Below, in pieces: positions 27,315 to 35,732 of a DNA stretch of 64,000 nt. Each line of letters opens with the position of its first letter. Position 1 is the stretch's first letter. This DNA comes from an uncultured Actinomycetes bacterium (GTDB lineage Bacteria; Actinomycetota; Thermoleophilia; Miltoncostaeales; Miltoncostaeaceae). The notes beneath the pieces were generated by a model, which worked only from the letters and a program-made list of their open reading frames with translations, did no database searches and had not been told where the DNA came from. Position numbers and translations under genes: made by a program. The DNA lies in NCBI GenBank assembly GCA_903943955.1, contig CAJAPZ010000072.1, forward strand, positions 1 to 64,000. The letters run 5' to 3'.

Positions 27315-29444
27315 TCAGGGGCCTTCTCTCACCCCAATCCGTTCATAAAGCTTGCGAAGGGGCTTCGGGGCCCACCAATTCCACTTCCCGAGCAGCGCCA
27401 TGAGCGATGGAACGAGCAGTGCACGGACGATCGTGGCATCGAGCGCAACGGCCAGCGCAGTGCCCAGACCAAGCTCTTTGATGATGATGATGCGCGACGT
27501 TGCGAAGGCACCCATCGCGATACAGAACAGCAGCGCTGCGGCCGTGACCACGCGCCCGGTGCGCTGCAGGCCGATGGCCACCGACTCGTGTTCGCCCGCC
27601 CCACTGTCGCGCAACTCCTTAATGCGTGACAGCAGAAACACCGCATAGTCGGTGGACAGCCCAAAGGCGAGCGCCCCGATGAGGATTGGCTGTGTGAGGT
27701 CCACCGCGCCCACCCCGGTGTACTGCAGCACCCCCTCGAGGCGACCATCTTGAAAGATGAGCACGAGCACGCCCAGCGTCGCGCCGAGCGTGAGCAGGTT
27801 CATGATCACCGCCTTGATGGGCAGGATCACCGATCCGGTCATCGCGAAGAGGGCGACGAGCGTGACCAGCACGATTACCAGCACCGCCCAGGGCAGGTAC
27901 GTGGCCAAACTCGCGCGCTGACTGACAAACAGCGACGTAAAGCCACCGATGAGCGCCGGGTACGGTCCGGCGCGGGCATCAATGGCATTGACCAGATCGA
28001 TGCTGCGCTGATTGAGGGCAGGTGTCTTGGAGTAGACGTCCACCTGCCACGTATTGCGGCCCAGATACCGGGCCGGGTGCACAGTCTTCACGTCCGGAAG
28101 CGTTGACACGCCCTTCGACCAGTCGGCGATCTTCGTTCTGGCCGCGGGGGTGTCGGGCGCGGTGAACGCCGCGAAGATCGGTGAATACCGATCATCCGGG
28201 AACTCAGCGGTCAGCGTCTCGTCGACCTGGCGGGCTGCCGAGGCCACTGGCAGTGCCTTGGAGTCGGTGGTGGTGAACCGGATGCCGAGCGCCGGCAGTG
28301 CCAGCAGCACCATAAAGGCGCCGCTCACAAGCGCCACGGCCACCGGCCGGCGCATGACGAACCTCGACAGCCGGTACCACCCGCCCGACTCCTCCACCGC
28401 ATCTGCATGCTCGCTGCGTGCCCGCCAGCGCCGGGGCGCAAGCGCGTTGATGCGGTTTCCCAGCAGTGCCAGGACGGCGGGCAGCACCCCCACGGCGACG
28501 ACGGCGGCGACCAGGGCCACCATGAGTCCCCCGAGCCCCATTGAGAACAGAAAGTTCTGCGGAAAGATCATGAGGCCCGCCAGCGCGGCACCCACTGTGA
28601 TGGCGCTGAAGATGACGCTCTTGCCCGCGGTTCGCAGCGTGGCCGTGAGCGCGTCCAGGCCCGGGCCGGAGCGCGCGATCTCCTCGCGGTACCGCGACAC
28701 GATGAGCAGGCTGTAATCGATTGCGAGCCCGAGGCCCAGGCCGGTCACCAGATTGAGCGCATACACGGACACGCCGAAGACCTGATTGCTGACCCCGAGG
28801 AAGAAGAAGCCCCCGAAGATCACGAGCGCACCCATCACGGGCGGCAGCAGTGCGGCCACCAGCCCACGGAACACCCAGAGCGACACCAGGAAGAGCAGCG
28901 GGAAGGCGATAAGTTCGGCCCGGAGGAGGTCCTCGCCCACGATCGCGCTGGTCTCTGCGGCGGCGGTCCATCCCCCGCCCACCTGCACGCCATCCATACC
29001 CGAGAGCTCGTCGTGCAGGCGCAGTGCCGCCACCTGCGACTGGCTGTCGTCGATGTTGCCGAAGTACGCGACCACGGTTGCCAGATCGCCATTCCGTGAC
29101 ACCAGGCCGGCCCTGCCCGGCACCGGACCCACCACGCGTGCCACATCTGGGTCGGCCTTCATCGTGCTGACCACGTCCGCCACTGCCGCCTGCCCGGTGG
29201 GTGATGCGATGGGCGTTCCGGGGTCGACAATGGCCACGACCGACGGCACGGCGGATGCCCCAGTGGCGGCAACCACGGCATCCTGGGCCAGCACCGCCTG
29301 AGATGCGGGATCGTTGAAGCCACCCGACGACAGCGATCCGATGAGGGCCGTCCCGATCCCGAGGGCGGCGGCACCCAGGACGAGCGCGATGATGATCAGG
29401 CGAATCGGATGCGCCTGGGAGGTCCTCGCGATTCGGTCAAGCAT
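27315..29444 (-). CDS. MMPL/RND-family membrane transporter
   Basis: The 709-aa protein has 12 predicted membrane segments in two halves, each with a large outer loop: segment 1 at about 17-37, five segments at about 175-330, segment 7 near 370-390, and five at about 520-690. The family motifs GLGLGLAIDYSLLIVSRYREE and GALAFGLSTDYAVFLLSRIKE include the proton-relay Asp-Tyr. MMPL proteins export lipids or hydrophobic compounds in actinobacteria. The adjacent genes do not reveal the cargo, and no lipid-synthesis gene is next to it. Confidence 0.93.
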   Translation of the reverse strand: MLDRIARTSQAHPIRLIIIALVLGAAALGIGTALIGSLSSGGFNDPASQAVLAQDAVVAATGASAVPSVVAIVDPGTPIASPTGQAAVADVVSTMKADPDVARVVGPVPGRAGLVSRNGDLATVVAYFGNIDDSQSQVAALRLHDELSGMDGVQVGGGWTAAAETSAIVGEDLLRAELIAFPLLFLVSLWVFRGLVAALLPPVMGALVIFGGFFFLGVSNQVFGVSVYALNLVTGLGLGLAIDYSLLIVSRYREEIARSGPGLDALTATLRTAGKSVIFSAITVGAALAGLMIFPQNFLFSMGLGGLMVALVAAVVAVGVLPAVLALLGNRINALAPRRWRARSEHADAVEESGGWYRLSRFVMRRPVAVALVSGAFMVLLALPALGIRFTTTDSKALPVASAARQVDETLTAEFPDDRYSPIFAAFTAPDTPAARTKIADWSKGVSTLPDVKTVHPARYLGRNTWQVDVYSKTPALNQRSIDLVNAIDARAGPYPALIGGFTSLFVSQRASLATYLPWAVLVIVLVTLVALFAMTGSVILPIKAVIMNLLTLGATLGVLVLIFQDGRLEGVLQYTGVGAVDLTQPILIGALAFGLSTDYAVFLLSRIKELRDSGAGEHESVAIGLQRTGRVVTAAALLFCIAMGAFATSRIIIIKELGLGTALAVALDATIVRALLVPSLMALLGKWNWWAPKPLRKLYERIGVREGP

Positions 29445-29480
29445 GAGTCATCCGGGCTGTGGAGCGCACAGTGAAATAGC

Positions 29481-31715
29481 CTACGACAGACGTGCCTGCC
29501 ATTCTGCAAGGAACGGGCGCGCAGCAGCGCCGAGACGGTACGCGCCCACTCCGTTGGCCACCATCGCGCGTCCGACGGGCGTGGATTCGGCCAGATGCCA
29601 TTCGCAGCGTTGGGGCGTTACACACCCACTGGGCAACCGTCCATCGGGGTACGCCGCGCTGCCGGTCATCAACAGGTGCAGGCGGGTGGGGTCGCCTCCT
29701 GCGCGGCGGTACTCGGCGGTCATCGCTGCTGGCGCCCGGGTCCATTCGCGAACCGTGAAGGGTGATGTGAGGCCCTCCGAAGTTCCGTGGTACATCTCCA
29801 TCCAGACTCCGCCCACGCGGGCCAGGCCTGCCATCACGGTGCGGTAGGTGCGGAAATGGGGCTTGCCGTCGCGGCCGAGGTTGCGGTTGGGGCCACGCCC
29901 CGCCGCGATCGCGGTACTCATGGCTGGAGCGAGGTACACGTTGACCCGCGATGCCCACGTTCCCCCATATGGCGAGGGTTCATCGAGGGCGGCAAATGCG
30001 GCTGCCAGACGTGAGGAGAGTGCCGAGACGGGGGCCACTGGAACCCTGCCACCCACCACCATCGGCGCAGCGGGGTCGGCAGCCGCCGGGATGATCTCGT
30101 CGAGCCCCACCACATGCGATGGGGCGTCATCAATCGCGGCGCGGATGAGGTCGGCCATCTCGCCCGAGGGCAGGTCCATGAGCTCATCAATGGTGACCTT
30201 CCCCACCATCCACTGCTCGTCGGCTGCACCGAACAGTGCGCTGGTGGACGGCTCCTGACGCCGGGCGCCCTGTGCACCAGAGAGCCCGGCGGCTCCGTCG
30301 GACGGGCGCACGATGTCGCGCACTGCGGTGTCCATGTCGTAGAGCATTGCGGTGGCATGTGATCGCATGCGCGTGGCCACCCGTGCGGTCTCCGCGGCGC
30401 GGGTGCGGGCGACAGCGGGGAGCGAAAGGGTGGCGGTGGCCACCTCACCGCGCGCGGTCCCGGCCACTGGACGGGCGGTCAACGTTCCCCCGGTGACGGC
30501 ACGGACCCCTCCAGGGATACGCACGAGCGTCTGCCCGGCCCCGAGCCACACGGCCATTGATGAGACGGCGGCACCGCGATTGGTGACGGTGAACGTGACC
30601 TCGGCAGAGCGACTGAGATTCACAGCCACGCGGCCTGCACCGCCCGCGGGTGCCAGCACGGTAAACGTGGTGATGCGCGGCGGCGTGCTCTCCACGACGC
30701 GGGGCGCTGGCGTGCGGGGTGTCGGGCTGGCGGGGTTCGAGGGAGCGCCTGGGGTGATTGCGTGAGCCTCGATGGCCACGCCCGCCGGATCGGAGCAGTT
30801 ACCCACCCGGTCGCAGGCCCGCAGGTAGAGCGTGCCGCCCGCATCAGTTGCCGCCACGGCCACGCGCATACCGGTTGCCGACGCCCAGGCGGTCTGCGTC
30901 CCCCCCTTCGACAGGAGCGACCACTCGTACGTTGTGGTGCCGGACCCCTGGTCGTATGACGCACCGAGCGCCACCGCCCCACCACTGGCATCCACCGTGA
31001 TGCTCTTGGACGACACAGACGGCACCGCGGGAGGGTCGGCATCGCTGAGGAGCGACATGGTTGTGGTGGCTCCTGTCAGGCCAGAACTCGCTCGCCGGTA
31101 CGCCTGCACCGAAATAACATTGGATGTGGGAATCGCCACCGGCGACTGGGCCTCGGTACCCCAGATTCCGTTCGGTGATTGGAATCGCACATACGACGTC
31201 CCCGCGGCGCCATCACCGGCGGCCCGGGCCACGCTTACCGTCTGGCCGCCGACGATTGCCCGCCAGCCATCGGCCGTGATGCGCGTGCCGGACAACGTGA
31301 TGGTGGGAGCGGCGGGACGCGTGATGACGATCGGCGTTGCGGCATCGCACCAGTCCACCGCACCGGTCGGCGGGGTGAGCTCAACCCGCCACGACCACGA
31401 GCCGGTGGTCAGACCAGGGATGGTCGTGGCGGTCGTTCTGGTTCCCGCGGTGCGGACGCCGCTGACAGTGGCCAACCGACTCCATGTCTCATTACTTCCG
31501 TATGGGCGCGCGAGGATGCGCGCCGATCCATTTGATGCCCACGTGATGGGGAGAGTCCACACGAACGCGGCGCGGTCAGGGGAGGACAGTGTCACGGCCC
31601 CGGTTGTGCAGGCGGTGCCGACCGCGCCCGCCGATGAGGCCAGCACACCAGCCGTGCAGAGCGTGGCCGCAATGAGGGCGAGGGGCCTGGCGGATTTCAG
31701 AGAGGGCACGGGCAC
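29481..31715 (-). CDS. Large secreted multidomain protein of unknown function
   Basis: From GTG 31715 (AAGGGAG eight bases upstream) the protein has 744 aa. A signal peptide (about 10-32) ends near SSAGA. Beta-rich Ig/fibronectin-like modules follow (about 40-390), including a Pro-rich linker (ASPTPRTPAPRVVES) and another beta module to about 450. A helical region with RAAETARVATRMRSHATAML comes next, then a C-terminal domain (about 600-744) with VNVYLAPAMSTAIAAGRG, GGVWMEMYHG and TRLHLLMTG, which reads like a substrate-binding barrel. No catalytic motif can be named. Four Cys in the first module and two near the C-terminus suggest disulphides. Confidence 0.72.
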   Translation of the reverse strand: MPVPSLKSARPLALIAATLCTAGVLASSAGAVGTACTTGAVTLSSPDRAAFVWTLPITWASNGSARILARPYGSNETWSRLATVSGVRTAGTRTTATTIPGLTTGSWSWRVELTPPTGAVDWCDAATPIVITRPAAPTITLSGTRITADGWRAIVGGQTVSVARAAGDGAAGTSYVRFQSPNGIWGTEAQSPVAIPTSNVISVQAYRRASSGLTGATTTMSLLSDADPPAVPSVSSKSITVDASGGAVALGASYDQGSGTTTYEWSLLSKGGTQTAWASATGMRVAVAATDAGGTLYLRACDRVGNCSDPAGVAIEAHAITPGAPSNPASPTPRTPAPRVVESTPPRITTFTVLAPAGGAGRVAVNLSRSAEVTFTVTNRGAAVSSMAVWLGAGQTLVRIPGGVRAVTGGTLTARPVAGTARGEVATATLSLPAVARTRAAETARVATRMRSHATAMLYDMDTAVRDIVRPSDGAAGLSGAQGARRQEPSTSALFGAADEQWMVGKVTIDELMDLPSGEMADLIRAAIDDAPSHVVGLDEIIPAAADPAAPMVVGGRVPVAPVSALSSRLAAAFAALDEPSPYGGTWASRVNVYLAPAMSTAIAAGRGPNRNLGRDGKPHFRTYRTVMAGLARVGGVWMEMYHGTSEGLTSPFTVREWTRAPAAMTAEYRRAGGDPTRLHLLMTGSAAYPDGRLPSGCVTPQRCEWHLAESTPVGRAMVANGVGAYRLGAAARPFLAEWQARLS

Positions 31716-31732
31716 ACCCGCATGCTCCCTTC

Positions 31733-31783
31733 CCACCCGATCGGGTGGAGGCCGCCACCCCCATCGCTTACCGCCGGGGCGGC
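31733..31783 (-). promoter_or_regulatory. Palindromic hairpin leader upstream of the secreted protein gene
   Basis: A perfect 16-base palindrome CCACCCGATCGGGTGG (31733-31748) forms a six-pair hairpin with a GATC loop just ahead of the AAGGGAG ribosome-binding site. A second inverted pair, GCCGCC (31751-31756) with GGCGGC (31778-31783), lies beside it. In the RNA these would be two neighbouring stems in the 5' leader. I compared it with c-di-GMP and c-di-AMP riboswitch patterns and could not match either. Confidence 0.4.
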
Positions 31784-31800
31784 AAGTCCTTACAAATTGC

Positions 31801-32640
31801 TCACGGACCGGCCGTTGCGACACATGGCTGGTCTGGTGCGCCGCTGGTGGCCGCGCATTCGGCGAGCGTCGTCACGGACGGAACCTTTCCCCGACCGGCT
31901 CTGGCGCCGATCTCGATGAGGGTTGATGCAACGTCATCTGAGCGGTCGCCAACCACGAGCCGCTTCTGGGGATCGGCCCGGTGCACCACCACGTAGCGGC
32001 CCGCTGGCACGTGCGTGATGTCGATGTACTGGAACTCGAGATATGCGGCGTAGTCGTCGGCGTATCCCACGTCGATACCCATGCGCATGCGCGTGAGCCC
32101 GGGGAGGAACCGGCCGCAGTTGGTGTTGATGGCCGGTACTGCGGGCGCGCCCGGCACCGGCGGCTCCATTGCGAAGCGGCTGCCCAGGCAGAACCCCACC
32201 TTGTGCCCCTCGCTCACGAGCGCGCCGCCCACCGGGTCGCGCAACTCGAAGGCGTCAAACTGAAGGAAATGCCAGTGGTTATGGCCGGATGGCGTGTACC
32301 GCATACCGCCCGCGATCGGCACGCGCACCCGGGTGCCATCGGTCTGCACGATCTCCTGAGTGACAGTCATCACGGAGCGGCGACGATCGCGGGTCCCGTT
32401 GAGGATGAGCGGCCCCTGCCCGCCGTTGCCGACGGCCGACGCAAACGTGAGCACCACACGTCCGTGCGGCGCGGTGCGCGCCGAAATACCGTACGGCGGC
32501 AGCTGGTGAAGATCGGGGAGCAGGCCACCATCGGTGACCACACCACCCACGGCTGCGGTGACCACCGCCCCGAGCGCCACGACCATTGCGGCGATGAGCC
32601 CGGCGAGCACGCGTGGGCGCGTTACGGATCGATGGGGCAT
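31801..32640 (-). CDS. Lysyl oxidase-like secreted protein
   Basis: The 279-aa protein has an N-terminal signal anchor (about 10-33) and a lysyl-oxidase domain. The copper-binding HxHxH core is GHNHWHFLQFDAFEL, preceded by MRYTPSG and followed by GFCLGSRF and the disulphide-type Cys in NTNCGRFLPG. Near the end are VPAGRYVVVHRADP. Bacterial members oxidise lysine side chains or are structural relatives of the eukaryotic enzymes. ATG 32640 has TACCCT six bases upstream and no SD. It lies directly upstream of the other secreted protein on the same strand. Confidence 0.85.
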   Translation of the reverse strand: MPHRSVTRPRVLAGLIAAMVVALGAVVTAAVGGVVTDGGLLPDLHQLPPYGISARTAPHGRVVLTFASAVGNGGQGPLILNGTRDRRRSVMTVTQEIVQTDGTRVRVPIAGGMRYTPSGHNHWHFLQFDAFELRDPVGGALVSEGHKVGFCLGSRFAMEPPVPGAPAVPAINTNCGRFLPGLTRMRMGIDVGYADDYAAYLEFQYIDITHVPAGRYVVVHRADPQKRLVVGDRSDDVASTLIEIGARAGRGKVPSVTTLAECAATSGAPDQPCVATAGP

Positions 32641-32646
32641 GTGCCA

Positions 32647-32652
32647 AGGGTA
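32647..32652 (-). promoter_or_regulatory. Putative -10 box (TACCCT) for leaderless lysyl-oxidase-like gene
   Basis: TACCCT on the minus strand is exactly six bases from ATG 32640. No ribosome-binding site fits in the gap. Confidence 0.5.
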
Positions 32653-32701
32653 TTGCACGTTCGGGGGGCCGTCAGGCGCGCAGGGTGCCACCATCGCGCC
32701 C

Positions 32702-33190
32702 ATGCCAAGTGACGACGACGTGATGGTTCAGGTGGAGATCCCTGCGGGGTCCCGCAACAAGTACGAGCTGGACGAGGAGAGCGGTCGCATCATGCTTGAC
32801 CGCATGCTCTTTACGGCCATGCGGTACCCGGCCGACTACGGCTATATCGAGGGGACCCTCGCCGAGGATGGTGACCCTCTCGATGCCCTGGTACTGCTGG
32901 GAGAGCCCACGTTCCCCGGCTGCTGGATCCGCGCCCGTCCCGTGGCGGTGTTCCACATGAGCGATGAGAAGGGACACGACGAGAAGGTCATCCTCGTGCC
33001 GCTGAAGGACCCGCAGTGGTCGGCGATCGAGGACATCACCGACGTCAACCCCAACCTGCTCAACGAGATCGAGCACTTCTTCACCGTCTACAAGGACCTG
33101 GAGCCGGGTGAGACCGAGGTGCGCGGCTGGGGAGATCGCGCCGAGGCGCTGGACATCATCCACGCCTGCCGGGAGCGCGCCACCACCTAG
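32702..33190 (+). CDS. ppa: Inorganic pyrophosphatase
   Basis: It hydrolyses pyrophosphate and so drives biosynthesis. The 162-aa soluble family I enzyme has VEIPAGSRNKYELDEESG, the strand with RYPADYGYIEGTL, and the signature DGDPLDALVL with the three Mg-binding Asp residues. HACRERA closes it. ATG 32702 gives the normal length; an upstream extension overlaps the divergent lysyl-oxidase-like gene and is rejected. The start region has CACCAT seven bases upstream, so it may be leaderless. Confidence 0.97.
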   Translation: MPSDDDVMVQVEIPAGSRNKYELDEESGRIMLDRMLFTAMRYPADYGYIEGTLAEDGDPLDALVLLGEPTFPGCWIRARPVAVFHMSDEKGHDEKVILVPLKDPQWSAIEDITDVNPNLLNEIEHFFTVYKDLEPGETEVRGWGDRAEALDIIHACRERATT

Positions 33191-33205
33191 CCCCCGGGCA
33201 GGCGG

Positions 33206-34546
33206 TTACCGATCGTCGTTGGCGCCCGTGGGAGCCGGAAGCGGGTAGGGCATCGTGTTGACCTCGCGCAGTTCCCGGCCGGCCGTCTCAAAGCGGAAGA
33301 CGGAGGTCACGATCATGCCGAGCGCGCTGACCCCAGCGATGATGTACATCGTGGCCGCGAGTCCGATCGATCCCAGCATGAGCGGCAACGAGATGATTCC
33401 GACCACGGCGCCCAGCTTGGCCGCGCTGGCCGCGAGCCCCGCGCCAGTGGCCCGCAGCTCGGTGGGGAACACCTCCGCTGCCACGAGAAAGGTGGTGGAG
33501 TTGGGGCCGGTGTTCACCATCAGGTTGAACACAGCGAACCCGATGAGGATGACGGGGTCGGATTGGGTCCCGAGCGATCCGGTGGCAAGGAGTAACAGGC
33601 CCACCGTCGCGCCCACGAAGCCCACGATCTGCAGCGACATTCGCCCCACCCGCTCCACCAGCACGATGGCGATGACGAAGCCGATGACCAGAAAGATGTC
33701 GAGGGCTGCGGTGCCCGCCGTGACGGCGATGTCCTTCCCGATGACCGTGCCGTCGCCACCGATGCTGATCATGGCGAGAACGGTGGGGGTGAAGATCCCC
33801 ACGCCGTACACCATGATGTCCATGAGGAACCACGGCACCACGGCGAGAATGGTGCGTCGCCGAAGGCCCGGTGCAAAGAGCGCCCGAATGCCGGGGTGTT
33901 TCTTCTGGGCCTTCTTCGTATGTTCCCACTCCGGGCTCTCCGGAATGGAGCGCCTGAGAAACACGATTATCAGCGCAGGCAGCGCTCCTGCCGCCAACAT
34001 GAGACGCCATGCCAGATCCTGATCGGCTCCCGAGAGCAGGATCAGCACACCGAGGCACGCGCCCAGGAGGATCCCAATGGCCTGAAAGCTGAACGCACCC
34101 ACCATCCACCGCCCGCGCACACTGGACGGCATGAACTCGGCCAGATACGACGACGCAATGGGGTAGTCGGCGCCCACGGCGAAGCCCAAGAGGAACCGGA
34201 AGGCCAGAAGGCTCCACAAGTCCCATGCGAATGCCGACAGCACCGCAAAGATGACGAATAGCAGCAGGTCGGCCACAAAAAGCAGCCGCCGCCCGAAGTG
34301 GTCGGCAAGGCGTCCCATGACCGCCGCCCCCACGACCGCGCCGAGAACCGCCGCGGCGCCCACCATGCCCTTGTCAAAGTCGCCCAGAGCGAACTGCACC
34401 GTGATGAGCGGCAGGGCCACTCCGATGATGAACAGGTCGAAGCCGTCGAGGAGCACCCCGAGGCCGGACAGAAACCACACCCGGCGCTGAAGCGGGTTCA
34501 GGGCGGACTCAGCACCAGAGGGGGGTTGAGGGGAATTGCGTGACAT
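33206..34546 (-). CDS. MFS transporter, metabolite:proton symporter type
   Basis: The 446-aa protein has 12 predicted membrane segments. The loop 2-3 motif GRLADHFGRRLLFVADL, the sequence GFAVGADYPIASSYLAEFMPSS in segments 4-5, and the conserved EVFPTELRATGAG in segment 11 place it near the sugar/phosphate/aromatic-acid symporter group. Substrate cannot be assigned. GTG 34549 immediately precedes the ATG and is an alternative start. It converges with ppa 15 bases away. Confidence 0.9.
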   Translation of the reverse strand: MSRNSPQPPSGAESALNPLQRRVWFLSGLGVLLDGFDLFIIGVALPLITVQFALGDFDKGMVGAAAVLGAVVGAAVMGRLADHFGRRLLFVADLLLFVIFAVLSAFAWDLWSLLAFRFLLGFAVGADYPIASSYLAEFMPSSVRGRWMVGAFSFQAIGILLGACLGVLILLSGADQDLAWRLMLAAGALPALIIVFLRRSIPESPEWEHTKKAQKKHPGIRALFAPGLRRRTILAVVPWFLMDIMVYGVGIFTPTVLAMISIGGDGTVIGKDIAVTAGTAALDIFLVIGFVIAIVLVERVGRMSLQIVGFVGATVGLLLLATGSLGTQSDPVILIGFAVFNLMVNTGPNSTTFLVAAEVFPTELRATGAGLAASAAKLGAVVGIISLPLMLGSIGLAATMYIIAGVSALGMIVTSVFRFETAGRELREVNTMPYPLPAPTGANDDR

Positions 34547-34731
34547 CACCGGATCAACTCAACACGACCACATCGCCCGGCGGCCGTGATGTGTCACAGG
34601 GCAGGCACACACCGGACGTCTGGTCAGCGCGGCGCGGCGCTGTGAGTGCCGATGGCAATCACGCGCCGGTGGTGCACAGCCGGCGCCCGGCATCCCCGTG
34701 ACCGCCGCCCGGAACGGCCAGCCGGCGCGCA

Positions 34732-35730
34732 TCAGAACAGCTGGTTCTCACCCGCGAAGATCTCCGACACCGACTCGTCGCAGAAGACGTTGTGGATGGT
34801 GTCGGACAGGATGCGGTCCACCGAGAGGATCTGGATCTTGCCGCCGGCCGAGCCCTCCGGGACCGGAATGGTGTCGGTCACCACGATCTCCTCGATCACG
34901 GACTCCTCAAGCCGGTCGAATGCCTTGCCCGAGAAGATTCCGTGTGTGGCAGCGGCCAGCACCTTGGTGGCGCCGGCCTTCTTCACCACGGCAGCCCCTG
35001 CGCACAGGGTTCCAGCGGTGTCGATCATGTCGTCAATGAGCAGGGCCGCCTTGCCCTCCACGTCACCGATGAGGAACGTGATCTCGGCGGTGTTGTGCTC
35101 GGGCCGCTGCTTGGCCAGCACCGCGAGGCGCGCGCCCAGCTTCTCGGCGAAGTGATTGGCGAGCTTTGCCCGCCCGGCGTCGGGCGACACCACCACGAGC
35201 CCCTCGGGGAAGTCGCCGGCGAACTGGCGCTCCAGGAAGTGGTCGGCGAGGATCGGCGTGGCCGTCATGTGATCCACCGGGATCTGGAAGAAACCCTGAA
35301 TCTGGCCGGCGTGCAGGTCCATGGTGAGCACGCGGTCGACACCCGCGGCCTCAAGCAGTTGAGCCACCAGGCGGGCCGTGATGGGCTCGCGCGGCGAACT
35401 CTTCTTGTCCTGTCGTGAATAGCCGTACCAGGGCATGACCGCGGTGATGCGGTGTGCCGAGGCGAGCTTGGCCGCGTTGATCATGATGAGCAACTCCATG
35501 AGGGAGTCGTTCACCGGCGTGCTGGTGGATTGCACCAGGAAGATGTCGGCGCCCCGGATGCTCTCCTCGAAGCGCACGTAGATCTCGCCATCCTGAAAGC
35601 GCTGGATGATGACCTCGCCGAGTTCGATACCCAGGCGACTGCCGATCTGCGCGCCCAGCGCCTTGCTGGACGTGCCGGCGAACACCATGAGGCGCTTGGA
35701 GTCGTCGCGATCGATGCTCTTGGTGCTCAT
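34732..35730 (-). CDS. prs: Ribose-phosphate pyrophosphokinase
   Basis: It makes PRPP from ribose 5-phosphate and ATP for nucleotide, His and Trp synthesis. The 332-aa protein has FAGTSSKALGAQIG, RFQDGEIYVRF, the signature near DLHAGQIQGFFQIPVDH, the flexible-loop region PWYGYSRQDKKSSPREPI, and the PRPP loop LLIDDMIDTAGTL. Length is normal. It starts two bases after the glmU stop, the classic glmU-prs operon. Confidence 0.98.
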   Translation of the reverse strand: MSTKSIDRDDSKRLMVFAGTSSKALGAQIGSRLGIELGEVIIQRFQDGEIYVRFEESIRGADIFLVQSTSTPVNDSLMELLIMINAAKLASAHRITAVMPWYGYSRQDKKSSPREPITARLVAQLLEAAGVDRVLTMDLHAGQIQGFFQIPVDHMTATPILADHFLERQFAGDFPEGLVVVSPDAGRAKLANHFAEKLGARLAVLAKQRPEHNTAEITFLIGDVEGKAALLIDDMIDTAGTLCAGAAVVKKAGATKVLAAATHGIFSGKAFDRLEESVIEEIVVTDTIPVPEGSAGGKIQILSVDRILSDTIHNVFCDESVSEIFAGENQLF

Positions 35731-35732
35731 GC

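Noticed and set aside
31716-31800. Candidate c-di-AMP or c-di-GMP riboswitch
   Set aside because: Hairpins are present, but I could not find the conserved loop sequences of either class, so only a structured leader is claimed.
34550-34731. CRP-like operator (GTGA-TGTG-TCAC at 34586-34597) upstream of the MFS gene
   Set aside because: Arms are only four bases and one occurrence is not enough to support a regulator site.
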